64,000 nt of DNA from Symbiodinium microadriaticum (lineage: Eukaryota > Sar > Dinophyceae > Suessiales > Symbiodiniaceae). The translations under genes were made by a program, and so were the position numbers. This document shows, piece after piece, positions 24,740 to 37,944 of the stretch (position 1 is the first letter of the stretch; every line of letters starts with the position of its first letter). The stretch is from NCBI GenBank assembly GCA_001939145.1, contig LSRX01001665.1:33079-97078 (forward strand), read 5' to 3'. Under the pieces are notes generated by a model. That model ran no database searches and was not told where the DNA came from. It worked only from the letters and a program-made list of their open reading frames with translations.

Positions 24740-25115
24740 AGTCTAGAGCTTCCGACTTGTGCAATGGCTTCATCGCGAAGTCTCACTTTGCTCCGACCGA
24801 GGTCAAAGACCAAAGGTCTTACATGGTTGAAGCTACCCTGCGAGGTCTGCGAAATCGTAGCCTGCAAACTCACAGGGCGGCATTCACCGCAGACGAAATC
24901 GTGAACGCTTGGAGCACGCCGTGGTCGGATTGCCAGACCATTGCCCACTTCATTCCCAAGTCCAAGCTATGCACTTACGCGCAGGGTGAGTGCGATGATC
25001 TCATCACCGCAAATGGGCCTGTCCGCCTCAGGCATTACGCTTTCCGGCTGCGCCTCTTTGGCCAGATTGAAGCGCTGGAGTGGGTCATGCGACCCGGGCC
25101 GCAAGGTTGGGATCT
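24740..25115 (+). CDS. Candidate exon, unknown protein
   Basis: The frame containing 24757-25194 is protein-like over its first 110 codons (GFIAKSHFAPTEVKDQRSYM, later TADEIVNAWSTPWSDCQTIA and YAFRLRLFGQIEALEWVM). Composition deteriorates after about 25115, where a neighbouring frame (SFDDALVTSTSMTGPYREPV, 25150-25215) looks better, which suggests a splice junction or frameshift. It probably continues the DEK-C region as one gene, but the exon chain cannot be proved without transcripts. No family recognised. Confidence 0.35.
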
Positions 25116-25354
25116 CCTTTGCTCTCTCCCCGGACAGGAACAGTTTCGACGATGCGCTGGTGACAAGCACATCTATGACCGGGCCGTATCGTGAACCGGT
25201 GTACATTTATTGCGATGGTCAGGCTCGCAGGCTCCTACGCACCGTGCGCGCAGTGTCAGATTGGCTCAAGGTTAATCAGACTCCGCCAGGAAGCTGTGCC
25301 GTTGGTTCGCCATCAAGGTCGGCTTCGCATTTTCAGACATTCTGCGTTTTGCTT

Positions 25355-25548
25355 GCGCAGTGAAACTGAGGGTCAAATTCCTTGGCACCATAAGCGCTGT
25401 TTCCCACGACATGCCCGAGACGTCCACCATTCAGGCCATGGGGATTATGGCAGCTGTGCACAAGTACTTCCGGGACTTGGACATGCACGCGCGGTACTAC
25501 CGCTTCATGAAAAAGCATGAGCACCCCTGGCGACGAGCGGCGTGCTAA
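25355..25548 (+). CDS. Candidate exon, unknown protein
   Basis: The frame reads KLRVKFLGTISAVSHDMPET and continues through AAVHKYFRDLDMHARYYRFM, with balanced composition and few rare residues. It ends at a TAA at 25546-25548. The same frame reopens directly after that stop and continues coding-like to about 25930, so the TAA may be intronic, a real terminator or a mutation. Confidence 0.35.
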
Positions 25549-25930
25549 TTCCTCCTTGGCCGAGATCAGCAAGCTCCCCCACCGACAGACCCTTCCAAGC
25601 CACTCACCGAGACAGCCATGTCCAGCAAGACATGGTTCAGGCCGCAAAAATCCGACTCCACCATTTTCGTCGCCAGTGACCTCATGGACAAGCTTTCCGA
25701 CAAGATTACGAAAGCGGTCCAGGACCTTGCTAGGAGTGGCCTTTTCGAGATGGTGTCCCACGAGGGCATGGACAAACACAACCCCAAGAAGAAGATGGCA
25801 GGACCTCGACGTGGCATGCAGCACTACAAGCTAGCAACTTGGGAGGCCATCCAAGCCAAACAGGAGGCCAAAGCTCTGTGTGACGAACTGCAGCTTAACC
25901 GAGATGCTTTTATAGGATTGATTCTGATAG
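25549..25930 (+). CDS. Candidate exon in frame with the preceding one
   Basis: This frame is continuous with 25355-25548 apart from one TAA. From the ATG at 25618 it reads SSKTWFRPQKSDSTIFVASD, then DLMDKLSDKITKAVQDLARS, then a Lys/Met-rich stretch and a helix TWEAIQAKQEAKALCDELQL. It becomes non-coding-like near 25920, just before the repeat block. The pattern is helical and charged; no family is recognised. Confidence 0.35.
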
Positions 25931-26159
25931 CACGCTACGCTCATTACTTGATGCGCAGATTATGCCAAGCTAGAGTCCTTGCGTCTCAGTCCTCTTTCCG
26001 TTCTAATTCATGTGACTCGACAATTCATTCACTGCACAGTGCGACATCCAGCAACAAAGCGCTGGTGTCCCAGCGGAATGATGCGCTTTCAGGGAAAAAT
26101 ACGCTTGGCGTGCGTCATGCTCAGCTGCTTTGTTCTGGTTTCTACCGTGAACACTGTTT

Positions 26160-27640
26160 TAGGGTTTAGGTTTTTTTACATGCACCATTCTTTTTAGGGT
26201 TTGGCACTCGCGGCCCTCCTCTTGCACTGTTGTGTTGTCTACCCTCCATCATTATATGCTTTGTTCAGGGTTTTAGCCGTCATCTACCTTTAGGGTAACG
26301 GTATAGGTTTTTTGCACGCACCATGTTCTTTCGGGCCTTTCGGGTTTGGGATTCGGGGCATTCCTCTTATACGGTTGAGTTGCTAAACCGCCATCATTGC
26401 ATGTTTTGTTCGGGTTTCTAGCGGTTACCTACTTTTAGGGTTTGCACGCGCCAGTTCCTTCAGGACTTCGAGTTCAGGGCCCTCTTCTCTTGCTGTTAAG
26501 TTGCCGATTCTCTATCACTGCATGTTCGTCAGGTTTTTAGCGGTTATCTACATTTAAGATTTTAAGGTTTAGCTTCTCTGCACGCGCCAGTTCCTTCACA
26601 AGTTCCTTCAAGACTTCGAGTTCCGGGCCCTCCTCTTTTGTTGTTGAATTGCCGACTTCCTATCACAGGTGTTTCGTTCAGGTTTTAGTGGTTATCATGT
26701 TTTAGGGCTTAGCTTCTCTGCACGCACCAGTTCTTTCAGGACTTCGAAATCGGGGTCCTCCTGTCTTGCTGTTGAGTTGCCAACTCTCCATCACTGCATG
26801 TTTCGTTCAGGTTTTTAGCGTTATCAACTTTTAGGGTTTAGCGTCTCTGCACGTGCCAGTTCCTGTCTTGCTGTTGAACCGCCGACTCTCCATCACTGCA
26901 TGTTCCGTTCAGGTTTTTAGCGGTTACCAGCTTTTAGGGTTTAGCTTCTCTGCACGTGTTAGTTCTTTCAGGACTTCGAGTTCGGGGCCCTCCTTTCTCG
27001 GTGTTGAGTTGCCGACTCTCCATCACTGCATGTTGTTTTTAGCGGTTATCTACCCTTAAAATTTTGAGGTTTAGCTTCTCTGCAGGCGCCAGTTCCTTCA
27101 CAAGTTCCTTCAAGACTTCGAGTCCCGGGCTCCCCCCTCTTGCTGTTGAGTTGCCGACTCTCCATCATTGCGTGTTTCGTTCAGGTTTTAGTGGCTATCA
27201 TCTTTTAGGGTTTAGCTTCGCTGCACGCGCCAGTTCTTTCAAGACTGCGAATTCGGGGTCCTCCTGTCTTGCTGTTGAGTTGCCGACTCTCCATCACTGC
27301 ATGTTTCGTTCCGGTTTTAGTGGTTATCATCTTTTAGGGTTTAGCTTCTCTGCACGCACCAGTTCCTTCAGGACTTCGAATTCGGGGTCCTCCTGTCTTG
27401 CTGTTGAGTTGCCGACTCTCCATCACTGCATGTTTCGTTCAGGTTTTAGTGGTTATCAAGTTTTAGGGCTTTAGCTTCCCTGCGCGCGCCAGTTCCTGCA
27501 GGACTTCGAACTCGGGGCCTTCCTTTCTTGCTGTTGAGTTGCCGACTCCCCATCACTGTATGTGTTGTTCTGGTTGCTACCGTTATTTACTCTTAGGGTT
27601 CAGGGTTTTGGCACGCGCCATCTTTTTTTTACCGTTTCGG
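26160..27640 (+). repeat. TTTAGGG-associated repeat array, block 2, about 11 units
   Basis: The anchor block gttgagttgcc followed by gactctccatcactgcatg recurs at about 26226, 26372, 26497, 26643, 26773, 26872, 27003, 27144, 27273, 27402 and 27533, so the period is about 100-146 bp. Between anchors come tttagggtttagcttctctg, cacgcgccagttccttcagg and acttcgagttcggggccctc. Units 26.77-27.5 kb are most alike. Because the period is not a multiple of three throughout, the open frame over 27064-27474 is repeat-derived. Confidence 0.9.
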
Positions 27641-27909
27641 GTTGGGGGCCCCCCTTTATGCTTTTGAGTTATCTACTTCCATCTCCTGTTCAATTGCGAG
27701 CTTCCTACCCTCCGCTATCTGCTGGTAACTTGTGGCTTTCGCTGGCATCCTGTCCTCATACTTTTAGGTGCCTACCCTCTATGCCATTTGTGGGCTTGGG
27801 CTGTTGTATCGTTTGTCCGTTTTTTAAGGGGCTAGGGTTTCCTGTAGAACCCCTTCTCCCGGTTCATCGGTTTCCTCTGCAATGGCAGGTGTCGTGGTCT
27901 GTCGTTCGC

Positions 27910-28080
27910 TCGCTCACTCGTTTGGGTGCGCGAATCTGGTGCAAGATCCTGACATCCGAATCTGGCATTTTCAGCGCCCAGTCCTCGGTGCATGAATCCG
28001 TTGGGCCGGTATGCGAATGTTCCGTGCACGAATCCTCGCGCGAATCCATGAGCCCATCCGCGGTGTGTGCTAGTTATTTA
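27910..28080 (+). repeat. Cluster of GTGCRYGAATC motifs
   Basis: Six related decamers, such as gtgcgcgaatc, gtgcatgaatc and gtgcacgaatc, occur within 170 bp at irregular spacing. A pair of similar motifs (gtgcgtgaatc) lies near 6094-6122. Confidence 0.5.
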
Positions 28081-30100
28081 GTGTGTGAAACCATCTTTCC
28101 AGTGGCCGGATCGTTTTCCTGCCTGAGTCTCGCGGAGACCTTCCCTCGCTTTCAATCTGCAGGGTAGTTGGGGCTCTCGGCAGATTGGGTTGCTAAGGTG
28201 GTGTAACTTCCGGGGAAATAGCAGCGCTCCGCCGTCTTGCTGAGCTGGAGGATGGCCGACGGAGGCAAAGCACAAAGTCTCGCGGCGGGGCGCGTTCTGT
28301 CCTTTCTGGCCAGGTTTCTGATCATGACCACGGAGTTCATAAACTCCAAGAAGATCTTTGCAGTCATCTCAGCTGTTGACTTGATCGCCTTGGAATCCTG
28401 TAATTTGGGCCATCGTTCCGCTGAGGACTCCATGCGCAACGAGGAGGTCTTCAAGCAGGCTCCGGTGGAGGGCAAAGCCAGGTGGGGCAGACTAGCGAGA
28501 CTGCGGCTCCTTTCCGCTCTTCTTTGCCCCAACGAGGCCACAGGAGAGGTCTTTGAGGGGCTTCGGGCCGAGCCCTCAGATACGGAATCGCAGAGCTCCA
28601 GCGCACTCTCTTGGCCGAAGGTTCTGGCCGACTAGCCGGTGACTTCAACATTACATCGGACATCGAGTGGCCCACGACGCGATGCCACGCGAGACCAATT
28701 GTTCTCTCCACAGCGTCCGGCCGACGTCTCCCGGCTGACGGCCTGCTTGGAGCAGTTTGGCTTCACATCGAGGAGAAGGTCCTCCAGAGCTGTGTTGCGT
28801 GGAGGTGGTGGCAGCAGAATGCAGAGGCCAAGGAGTTAGTCGTTGGGCGAGAAGCGGGGTGTCGGAATGCCTTCTGAATGTACATAGGTGGCCGTGTTTC
28901 TTGCGGTCCATTGTCGGAAAGCGATCCGCAGCAAAAGGAGTGCATCGTCGCGTCACCGTGTTGCGCCAACTTGATGATTCCGAAATCGGACTTTGCAGCA
29001 TTCCGCAAATCTCGCTGAGGTGCACCTCATCAACGTAGCTAGGTGATCGGCCTTGCCCGTTTCAGTTTCCAGCAGATGGAAGGAAGGAAGTGGAGAGGTT
29101 GAGTCTGACGACGTAGGTAGCCTTCTGAGGCTTGGCAGGGAATACAAGCTGAGTGCTTCGCCAGAAAAGTTTACGAGTTCTCGCGCTATGTCAGCTGGTG
29201 GCAGGAGGTTTGTGTGTACATGTCTGGCTGCTAGCAGAACCAGTGGAGTCCAATCTACGACATCTCAGCGATTCTAACTTCTGTCCAGGCCTTTTCGGGA
29301 CGGGGGGTCAACACATGTCACAGCCATCATGAGATGATGCCACTGTTAGATCTGCGCATGAAGCATAGGTTCAGGTTCAAACCCTTTGTGAAGCAGGGCT
29401 GCGAGTGTAGCGTGAAGTTGATGGCTTGCAAAATGGGTTCTGGGTCACTCCATGCTCTTTTACCTCGAACATCGTGATAACGCGAAGTGCAAACGGGTTT
29501 GGGTACTTTGACCGGGAAGCGTGCCCGACGAGCACGGACAGGTCCTGTGGCGAGGTGTGCATTTTGGATTACAGTCGCATTCTTTCCACAATCCAGTACT
29601 GGCCACGTCGCCGACATGCCGAATTCATTGACAATCCGATGCTTCGGTGTTTAAATCGCTTTATTATCACAACGGCCACAATGCCATGCGTTGTTTTTTG
29701 CTTTGTTTTTGTGTGGAAGTCGTGCTCCCAGTCATGTGCTCATTGTGGCCTTGATCCAGCAGCTGCAAGGGTTTTTATTAGTTTAGATGACTCACGGGTC
29801 TGCATTGTCTGCCTGCCATGCTCCCGTTCGCCTCGCCAAACCGTGCTCCTGCCCCCTTTTGTGTCGGCTGTGAGCCTTGTTTACGGACTCGTGTTCCCGC
29901 CGCGGTGTGGTGTGTGTTCTGCAGTGCCCGTGTGCATGTTAGACCCATGGGGTAGTGTTCGAAGCATCAGCGTGCTCCTGGGATGGTTCTTACAGGTTTA
30001 CAGGTGTGTACGTGTATGAGCATATTATGTATGTATGTGTGTATGTTTAGACTAACTGTGTAAAAACGTACACATACTCTTACCTGTGTATACAGATAAA
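28081..30100. other. Unassigned DNA
   Basis: Overlapping open frames of 120-132 codons occur on both strands at 28152-28635. The plus-strand frame from 28253 (MADGGKAQSLAAGRVLSFLA) has slightly better composition but no domain. Nothing else is supportable. Confidence 0.35.
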
Positions 30101-30370
30101 CAGGCATGCATAGTTTGCACGAGTATGTATATAGATGTACATATGTATATGTATATATATATATATATTATATGTACATATGTATATGTATATATATATA
30201 CACATGTGTATATATGTATATGTATATATGCATGTAGGTATATCTGTGTTTATGTATATATATATATATATATGCATGCAATATATATATATATATATAT
30301 ACACACATATGTCTGTATATGTAAATGTAGCTGTACGTATGTACATATGTAGATAGGTCGATATGTACAT
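30085..30370. repeat. Long TA-rich microsatellite (TATATG/TATACA)
   Basis: About 285 bp of alternating tatatg, tatgta and (ta)n blocks. The Tyr/Ile/Cys open frames across it on both strands are artefacts. Confidence 0.95.
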
Positions 30371-30489
30371 ATGAGTACACGAAGTCTTTCTGGATGCAGG
30401 AGATACAGCTTTAACGCAGGCTGCCAAGATAAGACGACGACGCCAACAATTCACGACGTTCTCCTCATCGTCATCATGCGCTCTACTGC

Positions 30490-30785
<296 letters not shown>

Positions 30786-30789
30786 TGGA

Positions 30790-33700
30790 CTTGCGAGTCG
30801 CTGCTGACGGATCCAAATCCGAGCTCGCCGGCGAATAGCGAAGCTGCGAAGCTTTGGCCAACGCCTTGGAGACGAGAGCGGAAGGGAGGGAGAATGACAG
30901 AGCGCAAGAGAAGACCAGCCAGGAGAGCATCGAGGATGAGAAATTTTGGTTCCCTGCAAGGTCTGAGAACCGGCGAGAGTACAATCGGAGAGTGACCGAG
31001 ATCGTGGAGGTTTTCTTGCATAAGAAGCTGTTGCTTCAAGGTTTGCTTCACACAGAGCATCATGATGTGTATTCTGCAGGAAAGCTGGGCCGCTGCAGAT
31101 GCGCTTTGCGACGAGGCCGCACACTCGTGAGGCTTTCCTCGGATCGTGCATGGCTCTGGAAGTAGCAACTTTGCTTCACGAAAGCACGGTTCCCAATGGT
31201 CAGATTGAGACGTCGATTCGACTCGTCCCACTGTTTCGAGGATGCGGCGATGGCCGGTGATGCTGCGGAGAGCTAGCTTTGGCGAGGACCCCGCGTCCGG
31301 TCCTCTACGTGGCGGGGCTTTGAATGCTCTCAGCAAGCACTGCAGGAAGGTGAGCCGGTGTGCAAAATGCAGATGAGCGAACCCTTCCCAGACCCTAGAA
31401 CGAGGGCTAGAGAGACAGCTTCTAATTTGAAGGCCGCCGGAGCTGCCGCCAGCACGTTCTGTACATAGACCCCAGAAGTGGCACACGCATTATGCTCTCC
31501 AGCTGGAGCTTGAGTAGACATCATCTTTGCAAGCTGGGTGGAGCACAACGCGTGCCTTGCTTGCTGGTTGGAAGTTTAGGGGTGGACGTCCTCGAGAGCC
31601 ATACGGCAAAATGCTTCTGCACCCATTGCGACAGTGCGGCTTCAGCCGGCTGCGTTTCTGTCGGCCGCTCGGCTCTGCCTGTCTTCCCTGCCGCCACGGG
31701 CCCACGTGAACCTTGGGCAAATCCCATTTCAGCCAGTCAGTATTAGGGGTTTGTTCCTGCTCCGAACCGGCTGAAGCTTCACAGCCATGTTGCTCTGTCA
31801 AAATCTGACCATTATTGTAGGATCTCATTCTCATAGCAGGATGCGTTTTACCATACGTGCCCTGCAATCTGATCCACTGACCTGCAGTACTGTTCCCATG
31901 TGCTCTGCAAGTTGACCCGCTAACCTGTTAATGAGCAGTTGCATGCACTCCGAATTACAATCAACGTATTGAATCTTATATCGTTGACAGAAATTCAACG
32001 GTGATTCGCACTACGTACCTGGCGGTCCGGATCGTGTTGATGGAATGTATGTCGAATACAGTGAACCCATACAGTTGCATTATCGCCTCTCCTAACCTCG
32101 ACTTGGTTCAGGTTCGTGGACTTTGCAATTTTCATTGCCACCGGCCTGTCGGTTTCCGTTCATTGGCTCAAAGACTCGCGACAGCGCTCTCTCTTGCAAG
32201 ACACCGCAAGCTCAACAATACCGCATTTTCAGGGGTGACACACCGACGCTAATTCAAACGACCTTTTGTTAGTGGTTTCGTCACAGCACATCACGAACCG
32301 TTCTGCAACACACAACAAACACTTGGCATGTGCTCCGTCGCTATGTAGCATGTGCATATATGGCAAGTTTCGAATGCAGAATCCTTATGCTCTTTGCCTT
32401 CGCGCGAGCGTGGTGTTACTTTCGATGACCACCCTGAGGCAACATTTGCTTGGAGCAAGCTGTGGAGCCGGTGGTCACTCGCTGTGGACACGATCTCGGT
32501 CCATTACGCATATGAATGCGGCCTACGTCTGCATGACATAGATTTCATGGCTCAGGTCACTTGTTCTGTTGGGGATGTCTTCATCAGTGGTTGAACTCAA
32601 CAGCAGCCTGTAGCTCAGCTGCCAACTATTATAAGCAGTGGCACGGCACTCCACTTCATCCTTCCTGGATGAGCCTTGAGGCCAGCCAAGCTAGCCGGGC
32701 TGGGCAACTGAATTCCGGCATGAGCGCTGTTTTGCGGTCGTAAACGGCAGTGATTCAAAGCCAGCGGGTCAGGAGCGGCCAAACGGTCGGTTCCGCTTGC
32801 CCTATCTGTAAGGCCTGTGCGGTGATGTCATACTGCTCAGCCCAGCACAGCAGTGTGCGCCTTTCTCTACGAAGGCCTCCGTCACCATTCAGAATGTGAT
32901 TCCTGTGTACACGCGTGGGAGCCAGACGGATCCTCGCAACTCGTGCCCCCCCCNNNNNNNNNCTCCCCCTCCCCCACCGTGCCACAGAACGGGATTTGCG
33001 GTGCGCAGTTTGTGAGACCAGCCGAGCCCGGCAGGTATCCCAATTTGCCTGCACGGCCGCCTGGCGAACGCCCAGAGCCGGAGCCCGCATCGGTGAGGCC
33101 CTGAGCCGAAGGGCGGGTTTTCGTGGGTTGGCGTTCGCATCGCAAGCCTGAGGTGCTGGCCCTGCAGGCGTTTCAACACGGAGGAACTCCGGAGTGGGGG
33201 CCAGACGGAAGTTCTCCACTGCCCGGGCTCCGCTGGTCTTGGATCACAGGTCCTACGGTTTTACGGCTGGACAGGGCTTCTATCCAGCCGGGGTCTTGAC
33301 TCTCGATCACGCTGTGGCATCAGAGGGTTCGCTTGTTCCGATCCGAGGTGATCTTTGGTCTCAACTGGCAGGGGGCATCTCTGTTTGCAGCGCGATGATC
33401 TGAGAGTTTGTTCGGATGGATGACTCTTGTGCTGGTCGCCCCTTCCATGCTAAGACCCTCATCCTCGAAGCGCTTTTCGCTCTCGATACTAGGCTTGCCG
33501 GAAAACCATGGGACGATTGCTCCACGAGCTTGGCCTTCGTGGCCGGTTGAAACAAACGCACTGCGCAGGCCTCTCTTTGCTGTACTTCCTGGTCTTGTGG
33601 ATACTCTGAAATCTGCAGCTGAGCCCAAAGAGGCTTTGAGCTGTCCGACAAAAAAAGAAACAATGTGGCCGTTGGGTATCGAATCGACCTGGGCACCGGG

Positions 33701-36110
33701 GGCACAGACGGATCCTGATATCGAGCAGCATTTGGCTGAGAAGTTGTGCAGCCAATAGAATTGAGCACAGCGCAGTGCTCCTGGAGAGCTGGAGAGGAAG
33801 GAGGCAGGGCCGCAGAATGTCACGTGAGCAGCATGCAGCATAGGTGGAAGCTTGCTAATTTACGTCTTGTTCCGGCAGGGCGTGGGGTGCCTCAATGTCA
33901 GCCTCGGACGCAGCGGCAAGGCTTGTTGCTGTTGCCGGCAGCTTGCGGCTCAGGCCGCACCCACTTCTAAAGCTACACACATTTGTAGATTGCCCGAGTG
34001 AGTGGATCAGCCACAGGCCTGCCTGGCTTGATCAGCAACGAGACCAGATAGGTAGCAACTTGTCAGTTGCTCCAAGCTCAGCAATCTATCACTCCGTAAC
34101 TTCTCAAGGGACGTGTTGAGGATGATGTAACGAGATTGCCAAGGAGCAGGCTGCAGACAGATTACTGCAGCGCCTCGCCGTCGCAGATTTGCGAGATGCC
34201 TGCGATGGCCTCTCGTTTGAAAGCAACGTCTCAGTTGTGCATGCAAGGTGTGCCTGCACCGAAGACTCCTGCGAGTCCGCGATTGCAGGTTCGTTGCCGC
34301 CCCATCTCGACCGACTGCATGATATTCGTGTTGAGGCAAGGCAGTCTTTCGTTGCTCGCCTCCGGTAGAATGACTAACCGTCATGGGCCGCTCAGACACG
34401 CCTTCGCCCCAGTGCCAGCATAAGTGAAAGCCAAGGTCTCCTTGAGTGCTGGTGCACCCTGAACCCTTTCAAACTGCACTTCTCGAAGAATCAACATGCC
34501 ATCCGACAGCATAGCCCATGCCAAATCTTAAACCGGACGGAAGTTGAACACCCAACAGCCTTACGGATGTTGCCGAGGGTGACAAACTCGTGAACCAAAG
34601 GCTTGCAATGCAAAGGCAACTTACGGAGCCTCGCTTGTGATTGCACAACAGTTCTGTGTACCGGCATGCCCAGAATCGGGAAATTGACAACGCCACTCGC
34701 GCAGCCGCAAAGCGGGGCCATTGGCCCTGCTTGCTTTGCCAACGTAGGCTCAAAAAGTCCCCCCCCCACCGGCTGGGTGACTTTTCAGCGTAATGACCAC
34801 CCAAGGTTGGCATCAGACTTCCTTCGCAATGCGCAAAAAGCGTTCGATGCTTTGTCTAGCGAAACAGCTTTTGGTTCAGAGTCCCGATCGCCTTAGGTCG
34901 TTTTCTCTAGCGGCAGAGCCTGAAGGCCTCCTGACTCCCTGGCGTCTTGTCTCCACAGACCGCGCTGTTCCCGATTGCTAGTATTTCGCATTTTTCAATT
35001 TTTTTAAATGTTGTTTGTGTTTTTGAGCGGTTTCGCATCGCTCTTTTCGTGTCCACCTTTGCGCCTCCGCCTAGCTGAGACAAAGCAATTCGACAGCAGA
35101 ATTAGTTCTCACAGAGACCAAGTTTTGCAGCTTCGCTGCTTCCCCGCCCGCTTCTCTGCCACGAGCTCCAGGATCCCGAAGCCACGACCCACACTACGTG
35201 CTTCTGGCATCAGTCCAGCTCTTTCCGATCCGAAGCCTGCGCGGGCCTGTGTGGACTGGCTGAAGTGACATATCCAATGCAGCATGTATGCATGTCTGCC
35301 GATAACATTGAAATAACATCGCAGCAAACCTTCGATTTTGTTGCCTGGTACCCGGTCTGCTATCCGAAACACTGTCCTTGTAATTTCAACTTCCTGGTCA
35401 GCTCGAAGGCTTGGTAACAACTCGCAAATGCCGCAAGTGCGTGACCACTTCCAGTGGACAGAAGGTTCGTGACAACGCCCACTCCTCCAAGGAGTCCAGT
35501 CAATGGGTTGTTTACCAACAAGGTCTCTTGTAGCTCAGCCAAGCTCCGCCACTGGCTGCAGCAAAGTCTGCTCTTCTACAAGCCTGATCTCATGGAGGCA
35601 CTGAAAAGGTCTTTCTGCATCGGTTCCTTCCTCCGCCTTAGTCGGGTCGTGCCTCGTTGCCAAGTCTTGCCAGCCTACCGTCTTGACTTCCCTTCCCCCC
35701 TCCTCCCCCTGGCACAACAGCCCGATCCAGCCGTCTCGGCGGGCGGAGAGAGGAAATTTCTGTCAGATTGCCTGCGACACGAAATCCAGCAGAAGACATG
35801 AAAGTGCGAATCGTGCCTTGGAGCCGGTCAATCAGTTCACAGGCAGAGGTGTGTGGCCCTCGGGCGGGGAGGTCACTGGGGAAGAGATCAGGTGGAACCT
35901 CTGATTGCTTCTTTGGCAACTATCTGGATGATGCTTGCCCTAACGGTTCAGTGTCTGACTAGTGGCCGTCCGCCACGAGTGTAGTCGCATGGGTCTTATT
36001 TAGCCCAGGGTTCAAAAGTGGGCTTGGGAGGGCAATGGGTCTAGAGTAGTACTTTGCATAATTTTGGACTTGCATATAGCATTGGGGTTAGTGATTGTGG
36101 CTAGTGACGT
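30790..36110. other. Unassigned DNA
   Basis: No confident gene was found over 5.3 kb. Many open frames of 60-170 codons overlap on both strands without domains. A short assembly gap (32954-32962) lies in a C-rich tract. Confidence 0.4.
32954..32962. other. Assembly gap, 9 undetermined bases
   Basis: Nine Ns flanked by homopolymeric C on both sides, so probably an unresolved C tract. Confidence 1.
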
Positions 36111-36134
36111 GAGGGTAGTGCACATGGGGCTCAC

Positions 36135-36215
36135 GGTTTTCATTTAGGGTTTATGGGACAGACTTAATGTTTAGCCTCTGGTAGTTGATTTAGGGTTTCC
36201 GGTTTGGTGGGTGCC
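36135..36215 (+). repeat. Degenerate TTTAGGG-containing segment
   Basis: Two tttagggttt motifs occur near 36146 and 36190, with tttagcctc between them. This resembles the units at 26 kb but lacks the gttgagttgcc anchor. Confidence 0.4.
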
Positions 36216-36287
36216 TCCCGATGCCCTCTCAGCAGCTGAGTAGGTAACAATGAACGTTTTTGGTGTACAAGTCTGTGTGTACATGTC

Positions 36288-36288
36288 T

Positions 36289-36320
<32 letters not shown>
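36288..36320. repeat. (TA)n microsatellite
   Basis: A near-perfect at run of about 30 bp followed by one undetermined base at 36325. Confidence 0.95.
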
Positions 36321-36323
<3 letters not shown>

Positions 36324-36329
36324 GNTCGC

Positions 36330-37935
36330 GTCGAAGGAGTGAGAGGACTAGTCACTTAGTTTTAATACTGGTGGCATTCGCTACTCGCTGTCGTCACTTA
36401 CTTTGCTCATTGCCGATATCTACTAAAGAAATCATATAGCTCACAGGTCATCATAGTCATTTGTCTCCGGTGTCGTTTAGCGGGAAAGACATGAGCAAGT
36501 AGGTGGCGGCGCAGACCGCTGACGGCGGCAACGAGAGGGTGAAAATAAGATGACTTCATGCCTTGAGTTCGCTCTATTCTCTCTGTGTCGCGTCAAGATT
36601 GCATATAGACGTTCCATGTGGTGCCGAGGCAATTTTGGGCGACTTCTTGCGGCTTTGCGGGGGCTGCTGAAACATCAGTCGCGAAAGAGAATAAAAAGAG
36701 CTATGCCTCCTTTTGTCCTTCGCATCTTTGCATTGTGTCTATGATTAACATGAAATCAACAAGCTGATGTAGTAAACCAGTCGCTGGTTTGGCTAAGCCT
36801 GATACATACATGAATACATAAGATGTTGGGGAGAAGTTTCCGACGGAGGTGATTACAGATCCTGGCCTGAAGTTCGTTGGCCTCGGGAATTACCTCATCG
36901 AGCAAGATCCTGAGAGAGAAGTCCGCATGCACACAGCGACGCAGCTCTGCAGCAGTCGTTTTTTCTGCCTTGTCAGGTTTCCTGCGACCTTTAACACTAT
37001 GTACTTTATTCAAGATGGACGAGGTGTGGCTGCATGCCGCATGCAGTGATCTACAAAATTGGGATGCAATCAAGAGCGACTGGAGCGCTCCAAGACTTTG
37101 TAGGAGTTGCTGGAGCATCTGTTCCGGAGCTTTTTGAGCCGATGTTGCGTGGGCCGATTCGTGCGCGATCAGCAGATGGGCCCAGCGCTCAGCGGCATAC
37201 AGCACCTTTTCGGCGGGTGGGGTTGGTTTGGGTTGATTTGCATTGGGTCGGGTGAGGATTGATCTGACTGGGGGAAGTGGGTCAAGGTGGATTTTGTGTG
37301 GATGGGATCCACGACTTTCTGATGTCAGAACTGTCAGACATGGTCAGACTACCCCTGCTTCTCTCTTTTTGTTGCCAGCTCGTAGTCATGACAGGAAGAG
37401 CCAGGCATGGCTAGAAAAGTTCGCTTAGGGGGGAAGCTCTTGCAGTAAGACCCTGGAACGATAAAGTCAGTTCCTGCGTGCTCTTCCTTTATTCCCAGCA
37501 TACTCCTCCTGAGCACGCCTGCACAGAGTTGTGCCGGATGTCCAGCTTGCACTATGTCCATTGTAAGTCGATCAATTCTTGTATCAGGTTGAGTGAGGTT
37601 TCACAGTTCTTATGATGGCTAGTAGCTGGTACACGGCAGTACCTCTCATGTCGAATAACAGGTTCATGGAGCCCAAAGCGGACCAAACAATTTGATTGAT
37701 GGAGCCGGAAGCTCGCGAGAATGGCTGATTTAGACTACAGTGACTACAGTGCCTCTCCTTCCAGTGACACCCTGCCACAGCCAAGCAAGACCAATGAATC
37801 CGCGACAGATTTCTGTGCGAGTGACGAGTTGGCTTGCCTTGCGCTGACACAAGATGCCACCAGTGTAAAGTGGTTGTCCTGCAAAGCATGCTTGGCGCAT
37901 GCTGCACGTCCATTTCTATGGATGATGTACCGAGT
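36330..37935. other. Unassigned DNA
   Basis: No confident gene. The frame 37721-37969 (+) starts MADLDYSDYSASPSSDTLPQ with an ATG and a Ser/Asp-rich N-terminus, but it is short and has no recognisable continuation. Confidence 0.35.
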
Positions 37936-37944
37936 GAAGGTGAT

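Noticed and set aside
25259-25270. Relict dinoflagellate spliced leader
   Set aside because: Only the last ten bases (ttggctcaag) match; the rest of the 22-base leader is absent, so chance is likely.
26160-27640. CRISPR-like array
   Set aside because: Units are long, diverged along their whole length and lack the short identical repeat with unique spacers; the genome is also eukaryotic in style.
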